Shown: in pieces, positions 34,077 through 42,249 of the stretch
Layout of the letters: every line of letters begins with the position of its first letter
How positions within the stretch are numbered: position 1 is the stretch's first letter
Assembly: GCA_946614255.1 (NCBI GenBank)
Contig: CAMOGS010000078.1
Coordinates: 1-56,313 of the forward strand
Direction: 5' to 3'
DNA length: 56,313 nt
Origin: UBA3871 sp002392265
GTDB lineage: Bacteria > Bacillota > Clostridia > Peptostreptococcales > Anaerovoracaceae
The notes under the pieces: generated by a model
The model's input: only the letters and a program-made list of their open reading frames with translations
Databases searched by the model: none
What the model was told of the DNA's origin: nothing
Position numbers and translations under genes: made by a program

Positions 34077-35696
34077 ATGATAGAATTAAAAAAGCTGCAA
34101 AACGGCAGCGATATCAGAGGCATTGCACTCAAAGGGATTGAGGGCGAGGAACCCAATTTAACCGAAAAGGAAGCAAGGCTTTTAACGAAAGGATATTTGA
34201 GATTCCTTTTGGAAACCACGGGGAAAAACACGGATGAAATAAGCGTGGCGATTGGCCGGGATCCCCGGCTGTCGGGGGAGGCCCTGGCGGCGGCAGCCGC
34301 TGCCGTGCTCTGCGAGCACGGCGCCCGCACGCTTGCGTGCGGGCAGGCCTCCACGCCTGCCATGTTCATGGCAACCCGCTTTACTGAATACAGCTGTGAC
34401 GGCAGCATCATGATTACCGCAAGTCACCTGCCATGGAACCGCAACGGATTTAAGTACTTTACGGAAAACGGCGGACTGGACAAGCCTGACATTGCTAAAA
34501 TTATCGAGTATGCAAAGGACGAAGCAGACACAGATGCTTTTCTCTCCGCTCACCACGGATTTTCAGAAAATGCGGATTCGACCACTCCTGCCTCTCCTAC
34601 TCCCTGCGATCTGATGACAACCTATGCATCGCACCTTCAAAGCCTGATTATCGACGGCTGCAAATCCGGCACCATGCCGCTTAAAGGTCTTCACATAGTG
34701 GTCGATGCCGGAAACGGAGCGGGTGGCTTCTATGCCGAAAACGTTCTCCGCCCTCTCGGCGCAGACATATCGGGAAGCCTCTATCTCGACCCGGACGGCC
34801 ATTTCCCAAATCATGCGCCAAATCCCGAAGACAAAAAAGCAATGGAAGCAATACGCAGTGCTGTCTTAAGCGCAAAAGCCGACCTCGGTATCATCTTTGA
34901 CACAGATGTCGACCGTTCCTCCGCCGTTGACGAAAATGGTCGTGAAATCGCAAGAAACGGCATTGTAGCAATGGCTGCCGCGCTTATCGCTGGTGACCAC
35001 CCCGGCACCACAGTCGTAACCGACAGTATCACGAGCGATTTCCTTCCGTTATTCCTGGAAGACACGCTCGGGCTCAAGCATCTCCGCTACAAGCGTGGCT
35101 ACAAGAACGTAATCAACAAGGCCATCGAGCTTAACGCAGCGGGCACAGACTGCCAGCTCGCAATAGAAACCTCCGGCCACGCAGCCTACAAGGAGAATTT
35201 CTTCCTCGACGACGGCGCTTATCTTGCGACGAAAATCGTCATCCGCACCGCTCTCCTCCACAAGGAGGGCAAAGGCATTTCAACTCTTATCGAGGATCTT
35301 AAAGAGCCTGCCGAAGCCATAGAAGTCCGCCTCCCGATTTCGGGCGAAGACTTTGCCGCGACCGGCGACAAGGTGCTTACAGAGCTTGCGGCATTTGTCG
35401 AATCCTTCGCGCAAGGCAGCGCAAATTCAGTGCCAAGTGATGCTGCACACGCAGATTGCACCACCGGCAACACACCTGCCCTCTCACTTGTAGAGCCAAA
35501 CTACGAAGGCGTACGCATCAGCTTTAACAAGGAGCACGGCGATGGCTGGTGCCTGCTGAGAAAATCGCTCCACGACCCGATTATGCCGCTTAACATCGAA
35601 TCAAACTCTGTGGGCGGCACAAAGATAATCTCAAAAATAATGAAGGGCTTCCTCGAAAAATATGACGCCCTGGACACGACAAAACTCTCGTTTTAA
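34077..35696 (+). CDS. Phosphohexomutase (phosphoglucomutase/phosphomannomutase family)
   Basis: 539 residues. The catalytic phosphoserine motif TASHLP puts Ser116 as the phosphorylated residue (TASHNP in most relatives), DTDVDR (275-280) binds Mg2+, and a sugar loop reads ETSGHAA. A C-terminal phosphate-binding domain is present (GVRISFNKEHGDGWCLLRKS). It interconverts 1- and 6-phosphates of glucose, mannose or a similar hexose, feeding cell-wall or capsule sugar synthesis. The start ATG has AAAGGA 13 bases upstream, a long spacing. Exact sugar cannot be told from these motifs. It ends at a strong terminator facing the cysteine desulfidase gene. Confidence 0.93.
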   Translation: MIELKKLQNGSDIRGIALKGIEGEEPNLTEKEARLLTKGYLRFLLETTGKNTDEISVAIGRDPRLSGEALAAAAAAVLCEHGARTLACGQASTPAMFMATRFTEYSCDGSIMITASHLPWNRNGFKYFTENGGLDKPDIAKIIEYAKDEADTDAFLSAHHGFSENADSTTPASPTPCDLMTTYASHLQSLIIDGCKSGTMPLKGLHIVVDAGNGAGGFYAENVLRPLGADISGSLYLDPDGHFPNHAPNPEDKKAMEAIRSAVLSAKADLGIIFDTDVDRSSAVDENGREIARNGIVAMAAALIAGDHPGTTVVTDSITSDFLPLFLEDTLGLKHLRYKRGYKNVINKAIELNAAGTDCQLAIETSGHAAYKENFFLDDGAYLATKIVIRTALLHKEGKGISTLIEDLKEPAEAIEVRLPISGEDFAATGDKVLTELAAFVESFAQGSANSVPSDAAHADCTTGNTPALSLVEPNYEGVRISFNKEHGDGWCLLRKSLHDPIMPLNIESNSVGGTKIISKIMKGFLEKYDALDTTKLSF

Positions 35697-35700
35697 CACA

Positions 35701-35747
35701 ACGGGTGACTCCAAACGCAATTTTTGCATTTGGAGTCTCCCGTTTTT
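35701..35747 (+). terminator. Terminator of the phosphohexomutase gene
   Basis: Nested hairpin: ACGGG...CCCGT outside, GACTCCAAA...TTTGGAGTC inside, followed by TTTTT. The inner part is nearly the same as the hairpin at 26550. Confidence 0.88.
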
Positions 35748-35880
35748 GATTTTTTCATGCTTATTTTCACAAGCTTTTGCTATATTTTAGCTAATTTGGC
35801 AACTTTTTGCTGTGCTTTTAGGATAATATTGGTAAATTTGGCGTTCTCTGTGAGCAAATCGCGCTTTCCTTCCTAAATTC

Positions 35881-35930
35881 GGTTGCCTCCAAACACCAAA
35901 TTTGCGTTTGGAGGCAACCAACAGTTTTTT
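35881..35930. terminator. Hairpin between phosphohexomutase and cysteine desulfidase genes
   Basis: A perfect 14-bp stem (arm GGTTGCCTCCAAAC) whose loop is short, followed on the plus side by CAGTTTTTT. It is 21 bases from the desulfidase stop (minus strand) and can serve convergent transcripts. Core CTCCAAAC resembles the hairpins at 26550 and 35701. The stretch between the two hairpins (35748-35880) is AT-rich with nothing recognised. Confidence 0.75.
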
Positions 35931-35939
35931 CTACATTTC

Positions 35940-37229
35940 CTACTGAGCCAGCGGGTCTACATCGCCGAGCATCAGGTGGAGAATCTCTACATCTGTGCTT
36001 GCCATACCTACACGGCCCATAGCGCCGATGTTTGCAATGGTCTTTTCGATATCTTCCTCTACGAGGCCCTCGCCTGCTTCAAAGTGGCGCTTCTTTGCTG
36101 CCATGCGGTCTGCGAGCATAGCCGCTTCGAGACCTGCCGCAATCTTTGCAGCGCAGCTTGCCTTCGCGCCGTCACATACAACGCCGCCGACATTTGCGAG
36201 GGTATTGGTGATGGTGTAGCATATTTCTTCGTATGAACCGCCGCGCATATAGGTGATTGCCGCGCCAACAGCTGTAGATGCGGAAATCGCACCGCAGAAT
36301 GCGGAGAGCTTTCCGATGTGGCGCTTAATAGCAACGCCCACAAGATTGCTTACACAAAGCGCGCGGTACAACTCTTCATCGGTTAAATGAAGTTCTTTCG
36401 CGAACTCGACAACAGGTACGGTAACAGTGATACCCTGGTTACCCGAGCCGGAGTTGATGACTACAGGCATTGAGCTGCCTGCCATACGAGCATCGGAGCC
36501 TGCGGCAGCCTTTGCTCTTGCACGGGTTCTGACATCATCCCCATAGCTTTCCAAAATAGTTTTGCCGACTGATGCACCGTAATCATTCTTTAGACCTTCC
36601 TCCGCAATTGCGCAGTTTTCCTTGATGGCAACGTCGAGCATATCTTTAACATCTGCAATTTCTACGTTGTTTGCAAAATCAATAATATTCTTGATAGATA
36701 AAAGTTTTTTATACTCCGTAATCGGATCTTTTTCCTCGGAAGTGGATTTGTCAACCAAAACCTTGTCTCCCTGGCGCATATAAGTAATGTTTGTGTGGCC
36801 GTCCCTAAGGATTACCTCACTTGAGTCTTTGCCCTTTGTAGCAACAACTCTGATATAGAGATTGCCCTCGCCTTCTTCGAGCATACACTTACAATAATCT
36901 GTAGGCAGGAGCTGTTTTGCCTTTTCGATGTCTGCCGGCGTTGCGGCAGTTAAAATTTCAAGTTCCTTGTCGGCCCTTGCGCATAGTGCGCCGAGCACTG
37001 CGGCTGCGTCAATTCCGCGCATACCGCCTGAATTTGGTACGATGACACCCTTTACATTCTTGACGATGTTACCGCTGCACCATACATCCAAATGATCCGG
37101 GAATTCACCTAAGAGAGATGCCGCCTGACCTGCTGCAAATGCAACCGCGCCAGGCTCCGTACACCCAAGTGCGCGGACGAGCTCTGCGCGCATTACTTCC
37201 AAACACGCTTTGTAGATAGTTTTGTCCAT
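35940..37229 (-). CDS. cyuA: L-cysteine desulfidase family protein (UPF0597/CyuA-like)
   Basis: 429 residues from the ATG at 37229, with GGAGGT 5 bases upstream. The family stretches GCTEPGAVAFA (Cys23), DVWCSGNIVKN, VPNSGGMRGID, SGSGNQG and VVCDGAKASCAAKIA are present. The protein is related to L-serine dehydratase and is thought to use a [4Fe-4S] cluster to split cysteine into pyruvate, ammonia and sulfide; Cys23 and the cysteines of the CDGAKASC segment are candidate cluster ligands. This would be an anaerobic amino-acid degradation step. It stands alone with its own consensus promoter. Some family members are annotated only as serine dehydratase alpha-like, so the substrate is an inference. 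Confidence 0.88.
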   Translation of the reverse strand: MDKTIYKACLEVMRAELVRALGCTEPGAVAFAAGQAASLLGEFPDHLDVWCSGNIVKNVKGVIVPNSGGMRGIDAAAVLGALCARADKELEILTAATPADIEKAKQLLPTDYCKCMLEEGEGNLYIRVVATKGKDSSEVILRDGHTNITYMRQGDKVLVDKSTSEEKDPITEYKKLLSIKNIIDFANNVEIADVKDMLDVAIKENCAIAEEGLKNDYGASVGKTILESYGDDVRTRARAKAAAGSDARMAGSSMPVVINSGSGNQGITVTVPVVEFAKELHLTDEELYRALCVSNLVGVAIKRHIGKLSAFCGAISASTAVGAAITYMRGGSYEEICYTITNTLANVGGVVCDGAKASCAAKIAAGLEAAMLADRMAAKKRHFEAGEGLVEEDIEKTIANIGAMGRVGMASTDVEILHLMLGDVDPLAQ

Positions 37230-37297
37230 TTTTACCTCCAATTACTGTGATGCGAATCCGCACCGCTTAGAAAAAATAATAAATAATTGTTAGAATT

Positions 37298-37326
37298 ATT
37301 TTACAACTCAACGAGCTTATTGTCAA
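37298..37326 (-). promoter_or_regulatory. Consensus promoter of cyuA
   Basis: Minus strand TTGACA (37321-37326), 17-base spacer, TAAAAT (37298-37303), about 70 bases upstream of the start. Confidence 0.8.
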
Positions 37327-37360
37327 TTTCGCAGCTCTTTTTCGCGTCCTTTTTTGCAAG

Positions 37361-38548
37361 CTATTTTGAACCGCGGAACATAAATTTCCTGGCCACGCCG
37401 ATACCTATTTTGTAATGAATCGGCCTCAGTGCTCTATCCGCCTCCTTTAGCTTTTCGCGAATAGAAATCTCCTGCGGGCAGTGTGTTTCGCACTTTCCAC
37501 AGCCTATGCACAAAGACGCAAAAGCAGGTTCCTTTGTAAGCCCCACCGTCTGCGCATATTCAAATCTTCCCTGACGCTTTCCCTCAATGAACATTGTGTT
37601 GTAGCAGCGAAAAGTCCCCGGAATATCTACACCCCTCGGGCAAGGCATACAGTAGGCACAGCCTGTGCAGCCCACCTTTTCGGATTCACGAATCCGCTGC
37701 GTCACCATGCGCAAAACTTCAAAATCACTCTCGGTAAAAACTATCTCCGCAGAGCTCGAAGCAACTGCGCAATTCTCATTAACCATCTCAACCGAGTTCA
37801 TACCGGACAAGACAACAGTGACCTCCGGCCTGTTATAGAGCCAGCGGAAGCTCCACTCTGCAGGAGACCAGCCTCTGCCGCTTTCTGCCATCACATCAAG
37901 TGCTGACTTTGGGAGCAGGTTAACCAGCTTTCCGCCACGCAGTGGCTCCATTATGACCACAGGCACACCCTTTTCGGCTGCGGCCAAAAGACCTGCGGTC
38001 CCGGCCTGTGCATATTCGTCATAGTAATTGTATTGAATCTGACAAATATCCCAATCGTAGTCCGCCAATATTTTCAAAAAACCTTCGGTATTACCGTGAT
38101 AGGAAAATCCGATATTTCTAATCGCACCGCTTTTCTTTTTTTCGGCAATCCATTCCAAAACGCCCACTTTCTTTAGCTTTTCCCACATTGCAATATCCGT
38201 GAGATGATGCATCAGATAGTAGTCGATATAATCCGTGCGCAGCCGTAAAAGCTGCTCGTTAAAGTATTTGTCCAATGCACTGCGGCTTCCCACAAGGTAT
38301 TGCGGAAGCTTTGTTGCAATTTTAATCTTCTCCCTGATGCCGTTTCTTTCAAAAATTTCACCCACAGCCGCCTCGCTGCCACCGTACACATATGCTGTAT
38401 CATAATAATTCACTCCGGCATTATATGCGGTCATTATTTCACGCTCGGCTTTTTCAATGTCAATGCTGCTGCCTTTTTTTGTAAAGCGCATGCAGCCGAA
38501 GCCCAAAAGTGAAAGTTCCGCGCCGTATTTGTCCTTGCGATACTGCAT
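37361..38548 (-). CDS. Aldo/keto reductase with C-terminal double [4Fe-4S] ferredoxin domain
   Basis: 395 residues. Residues 1-285 form an AKR barrel with the catalytic tetrad visible: Asp50 and Tyr55 (NYYDTAYVYGGSE), Lys80 (IATK) and His114/115 (YLMHH). A C-terminal extension carries two 4Fe-4S sets: CTGCAYCMPCP (Cys294, 297, 300, 304) and CIGCGKCETHCP (Cys347, 350, 353, 357). Such fused reductases are common in anaerobic Clostridia and may pass electrons between NAD(P)H and ferredoxin-type carriers; the substrate is unknown. AAGGAGGT lies upstream of the ATG at 38548. It is 15 bases after the small exporter gene and is the last gene of the long minus-strand run. Confidence 0.94.
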   Translation of the reverse strand: MQYRKDKYGAELSLLGFGCMRFTKKGSSIDIEKAEREIMTAYNAGVNYYDTAYVYGGSEAAVGEIFERNGIREKIKIATKLPQYLVGSRSALDKYFNEQLLRLRTDYIDYYLMHHLTDIAMWEKLKKVGVLEWIAEKKKSGAIRNIGFSYHGNTEGFLKILADYDWDICQIQYNYYDEYAQAGTAGLLAAAEKGVPVVIMEPLRGGKLVNLLPKSALDVMAESGRGWSPAEWSFRWLYNRPEVTVVLSGMNSVEMVNENCAVASSSAEIVFTESDFEVLRMVTQRIRESEKVGCTGCAYCMPCPRGVDIPGTFRCYNTMFIEGKRQGRFEYAQTVGLTKEPAFASLCIGCGKCETHCPQEISIREKLKEADRALRPIHYKIGIGVARKFMFRGSK

Positions 38549-38563
38549 ATTAACCTCCTTTTT

Positions 38564-39049
38564 CTACCTGATAATTCCCACCACTCCGAGGCTGCCGAGC
38601 GTCATAATAATGCCTGCGACTATCATCCCCAGAATCATTGCCGGTATGGCTTTCTTCATTCGAAGATCCATGAGAAGTGCCAGCACGGACCCTGTCCATA
38701 CACCCGTTCCCGGAATCGGTATTCCTACAAAAAGCACAAGACCCCAGGGGCCATATTTATCAATGACTCCGGACTTTGAAAGAGTTTTTGCTTTGTATCT
38801 CTCAACTATAGGGCCAACTGATTTCGTACTGCCAAGCCTTTCAATTACGTACCGTCCCAGGATAATTATCACCGGTATCGGCACGAGATTTCCCGCCATG
38901 CATATCAGAAAGACCTCGAGCCAATTCATCCCCAGGGCTATGCCCAGGATTACGCCGCCTCGCAGCTCGACCATGGGTATCATCGACACGATGAAAATTG
39001 CCAGCTTTGGGTCTATCTGCGCGAGACTGTTAAACAGTTCTGAGACCAT
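38564..39049 (-). CDS. Small multidrug export family membrane protein (COG2426-like)
   Basis: 161 residues with about four transmembrane segments. The stretch SMIPMVELRGGVILGIALGM and the GPWGLVLFVGIPIPGTGVW segment are characteristic of the small multidrug export protein family, a re-entrant-loop fold related to DedA. Function is not proven. The ATG at 39049 shares one base with the stop of the MBL hydrolase gene (TAATG), so translation should be coupled. It is followed 15 bases later by the aldo/keto reductase gene. Confidence 0.85.
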   Translation of the reverse strand: MVSELFNSLAQIDPKLAIFIVSMIPMVELRGGVILGIALGMNWLEVFLICMAGNLVPIPVIIILGRYVIERLGSTKSVGPIVERYKAKTLSKSGVIDKYGPWGLVLFVGIPIPGTGVWTGSVLALLMDLRMKKAIPAMILGMIVAGIIMTLGSLGVVGIIR

Positions 39050-39765
39050 TAATTTATCCTTTCCGCCAAATCAGCAAGCACTTCAAACTTCGTCATCGGC
39101 TCGCCATGCCCTGTGATGCATGTTTCAAAATCCAAATTTCTGAGAAGCTTTTGAAGCTTCACCACCTCCTCGGAATCGTCAATCCAATCATTCCCGACGA
39201 GGCCCGCGGAGAGTCCGTCACCCGTAAAGAGCAGCTTTTCCTCCGGCACATACACTACTATGCAATCCCTGCCATGAGGGCTCGGAATCTGTCTGATTAC
39301 GGCCGTGCAGCCGCCGAGGTCCACAACCATCTCTCCCTCAAAGACCATGTCCGGTGCAAAGACTTCAATATCCGCAAGGTTCGGATAAGCCATGCGTATA
39401 TGCTTCTCACAAAATGCAGGCACCAGTCCCGCTCCTATTGCGTAAGCAAGACCCTCTTCAGACCACTCTATCTCCTCAAGCGCCTTCAGTTTCTTTGCGC
39501 AATCCTTGCAGCCGATAGTGATGGCTTCGAGCGAAGCCATTCCAAAGCTGTGATCCCAGTGATGATGAGTCACAACCGAAAATACCGGCTCCGTCAGGCC
39601 GTTGTCCTCAAGAGCAGACATAAATCTTTCCACATGTGCCTTGCCTGTGCCTGCGTCGACCATCAGCGAAAACACTTCACCGCGTACATAACCGAGAACC
39701 GGCGAATCGCTTTTCTCCTCACTTTCAAGATAATATATCCTATCGCTAAATTTTTTTAAGTCCAT
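39049..39765 (-). CDS. MBL-fold metallo-hydrolase
   Basis: 238 residues. The dinuclear zinc motif THHHWDHS is present near residue 66, followed by the Asp ligand in LFTGDGLS and the final His in TGHGEP. This metallo-beta-lactamase fold covers thioesterases, lactonases and related hydrolases; the substrate cannot be read from sequence. The ATG at 39765 has GAAGGT about 12 bases upstream. The gene lies 21 bases after fic and overlaps the exporter gene by one base. Confidence 0.92.
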   Translation of the reverse strand: MDLKKFSDRIYYLESEEKSDSPVLGYVRGEVFSLMVDAGTGKAHVERFMSALEDNGLTEPVFSVVTHHHWDHSFGMASLEAITIGCKDCAKKLKALEEIEWSEEGLAYAIGAGLVPAFCEKHIRMAYPNLADIEVFAPDMVFEGEMVVDLGGCTAVIRQIPSPHGRDCIVVYVPEEKLLFTGDGLSAGLVGNDWIDDSEEVVKLQKLLRNLDFETCITGHGEPMTKFEVLADLAERIN

Positions 39766-39786
39766 TTTATAATATTACCTTCACAC

Positions 39787-40959
39787 TTACCAAACTTCGT
39801 AAAAATGCTTCCTTCCAATAATGTTTTTGTTTACAAATCCTATACCCTCCAGCTTATGCAGATCCTGCCTTGCCGTCTCGAAGGAAATGCCGAAATGGCT
39901 GCGCCACTGCTCCGTCGTGATGGTGGTTATGCTCTCTTCAATCATCCACTTTGCGCCGTTTATCGCACGCCTGTCCTCCATCGGGTCGAGAATTGCCGAA
40001 ATTGCCTCGAGTCTGGACATGTGCTGCAGCTTTTCGGAAACGCCGTCGAGCGAACGCGCCAGCATGCCTATATAGTACTCTGCGAAATAGGTGAAATCGC
40101 CGCCGTTTTCCGGGCTTATCGATGTGCGGATTGCTTTGTAGTAGCGGCTCTTTTCCTTTAGCAGCAAGGACGAGAACGCCACACGACCGAAAAAGTCGTA
40201 ACCGGCATCCATCAGAATCAGGTAGCTGAGCAGCCTGCCAAGTCTGCCGTTTCCGTCCGCGAAAGGCTGGACTGCCACAAAATACATGTGGGCGATTGCC
40301 GACTTTATGATTGGATGAATTCGTGGGTCTGCTATATACTTAAAAAGATTGTCCATCATCGGCTTTATGCTCGCAGGGGAAGGCGCCGCAAAAACAACAT
40401 CCCCGCTTGCGTTCCTGATATTCATTTCCAGCGTCCTGTAGCCTCCGCCGTTTGCGTACTGATTAAGCAGTCTTGCCAGCTCAAACATCATATCCGAATC
40501 TATGGCATCGCGCAGGTGCTCTGCCGTGTATTTCAGAGCATTGTAGGTTCCTTTAAGCATCTGCTCATCGCGGGTTTTATACCCTATTCCACTCGCAAGA
40601 AAGCTTCTGGCCCGTTCAAGCTTTACTGCCGCGCCTTCCGTTGCGCTGGAGTAGTAAGCCTCGTCGACCAGTGTCGAAGGATCAATTCTGTCGCTGTCCG
40701 CAATTATCGAGCTTGCTGCTTCGTTTCTTGCCAGTTCGGCGAGCTTGTCGCCGGCCTTGATTATGCGTGAATTCTGCACAAACCAGTAGTTCTCCCCCGA
40801 TGCGTCGGTCAACGGCAGCACATTTGCGCGCTCTTTGCGATAGTTCAGTTCATCTGCCCATATTTCATCAATTGTCATCGAAAGCGGCAGCTTACTCAGA
40901 GTTTCCTCTTTTGACGTATATTTGTTGAAAAAATCCGTTATGAGAGATTCTGTGCCCAT
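39787..40959 (-). CDS. Fic domain protein with Gln in place of the catalytic His
   Basis: 390 residues. An N-terminal Fic_N-like region contains the inhibitory-helix motif SSATEG (104-109), the (S/T)xxxE(G/N) signature, with Glu108 as inhibitory residue. The Fic core reads QPFADGNGRLGR: the position of the catalytic His holds Gln231 (codon CAG at 40267-40269), while Pro, Phe, Asp, Gly, Asn and both Arg residues are intact. The C-terminus is a winged helix (TTEQWRSHFGISFETARQDL). Normal Fic enzymes AMPylate Tyr, Ser or Thr; here nucleotide binding may be kept and transfer lost or altered. It is 57 bases after the GGDEF gene and 21 bases before the MBL hydrolase gene. Confidence 0.93.
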   Translation of the reverse strand: MGTESLITDFFNKYTSKEETLSKLPLSMTIDEIWADELNYRKERANVLPLTDASGENYWFVQNSRIIKAGDKLAELARNEAASSIIADSDRIDPSTLVDEAYYSSATEGAAVKLERARSFLASGIGYKTRDEQMLKGTYNALKYTAEHLRDAIDSDMMFELARLLNQYANGGGYRTLEMNIRNASGDVVFAAPSPASIKPMMDNLFKYIADPRIHPIIKSAIAHMYFVAVQPFADGNGRLGRLLSYLILMDAGYDFFGRVAFSSLLLKEKSRYYKAIRTSISPENGGDFTYFAEYYIGMLARSLDGVSEKLQHMSRLEAISAILDPMEDRRAINGAKWMIEESITTITTEQWRSHFGISFETARQDLHKLEGIGFVNKNIIGRKHFYEVW

Positions 40960-41016
40960 TTTTCAACATCCTTTCCTCTAATTTTTATCTATTTTATCTC
41001 TAATGTAATCGGCGTA

Positions 41017-42237
41017 TTAGTAATCGTCGTCCTCAAAATCTATTTCCTCTACGTTGAGATAGTCGTATTTACTGTATTTCTCGTTGCGAAGCATGTCCTG
41101 TGCACGGCCGAGCATTGAAGGAATGGTATCCTCCTTTGTATGGGTCGAAAAGCCGATGCTCACATTTATGTTGTAGCCTCTGCCTGCAAATTCGTTATAC
41201 TCCTTTATTCCGTGCTTGATATAGCTGCATATACGTGAAATCTCGGCAGATTCGGTGTGCACCACCTTGTGATTGCAGGTTATGACAAAGGAGTTGCCTC
41301 CGTACCGATATACATTTGCTTCGAGGCTCTCGCAAGCATTTTTCAATATTCCGGTAGTGATAATCAGTGCCATGTCGCCTTCATCATAGCCGTGCTCCTC
41401 GTTTATTGATGCAAAGTGGTCTATGTCTATGACGATTACGCTCCAGCGGTCCGAATTGCGCATCAGGCGGTCCATTTCAATGTAGAGTTGCTTGCTGTTT
41501 TCGAGATCAGTCAGCGGATCTTTGGAAATCAGCCCGCGGAGGGCAGAAACATAAACCAACAGACATGCCAGGGTTATTCCGATATGCGCAGCCGGAATCT
41601 GCTGCCAAAAGAACTGCGCAACCAAAAACGGAGCAGCTATTGCAAAGCACCTGAGAACTACCGCCATTTCGTCACGGCGTGAGTAATAAGAAGGCTTTGA
41701 AAGCAGATAAATCGTCCTGAAAGCGAGATATATCAAAAGGCTATACGCAATCAGCTTTATGCAATAATCTCCCGGGCCGTAAACAAGTCTGCCATTCACC
41801 TTGGAGATGAACAAATTGCCGTTAACCTGGGTTGCGCAAAGCAGCAGTGCCAATTTCGATATCCATCCTATCGCTTTGAAAAGCAGCTGAAACGCCCTGT
41901 CGACCAGCCCTATGTGTATCTTGAAGTAAAAAGCCAGTCGGAATGCGAGCGATAATTTTATTGCCGCAAACAGCCAGTATAATGCATAGACGATGTAATA
42001 ATTAACCTCCGGGCAGAAATAGTCCAGATAGCCGATGGTTCCGTTCATTGCCACATACAGAATCGTCAGCACCACGACGCTGCGAAGCACTCGCTCGTCA
42101 TTACTCATCGTCTTGTTAATATATATCATTACCGCCATAAGCGTAAGCATGACCTCGCACAGTACAAATCCTGCCAGATACATCCATTTTACATATGCCA
42201 GCTCCGCTGCAGTGGCTCCTATCAAAAATCCCATCAT
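41017..42237 (-). CDS. Membrane GGDEF-domain protein with degenerate signature
   Basis: 406 residues from the ATG at 42237. Seven or eight hydrophobic segments fill residues about 5-230, then a GGDEF-type cyclase domain starts at SKDPLTDLENSKQLYIEMD. The signature that should read GGDEF/GGEEF is GGNSF (313-317), so the metal-binding and catalytic acidic residues are replaced by Asn and Ser; the RxxD I-site is absent too. It probably does not make c-di-GMP and may act as a sensor or regulatory partner. Upstream IDIDHFASINEEHGYDEGD keeps the metal-binding Asp and nucleotide-contact residues. It follows the large hybrid kinase by 12 bases. Confidence 0.9.
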   Translation of the reverse strand: MMGFLIGATAAELAYVKWMYLAGFVLCEVMLTLMAVMIYINKTMSNDERVLRSVVVLTILYVAMNGTIGYLDYFCPEVNYYIVYALYWLFAAIKLSLAFRLAFYFKIHIGLVDRAFQLLFKAIGWISKLALLLCATQVNGNLFISKVNGRLVYGPGDYCIKLIAYSLLIYLAFRTIYLLSKPSYYSRRDEMAVVLRCFAIAAPFLVAQFFWQQIPAAHIGITLACLLVYVSALRGLISKDPLTDLENSKQLYIEMDRLMRNSDRWSVIVIDIDHFASINEEHGYDEGDMALIITTGILKNACESLEANVYRYGGNSFVITCNHKVVHTESAEISRICSYIKHGIKEYNEFAGRGYNINVSIGFSTHTKEDTIPSMLGRAQDMLRNEKYSKYDYLNVEEIDFEDDDY

Positions 42238-42249
42238 TTTCACCTTCAA

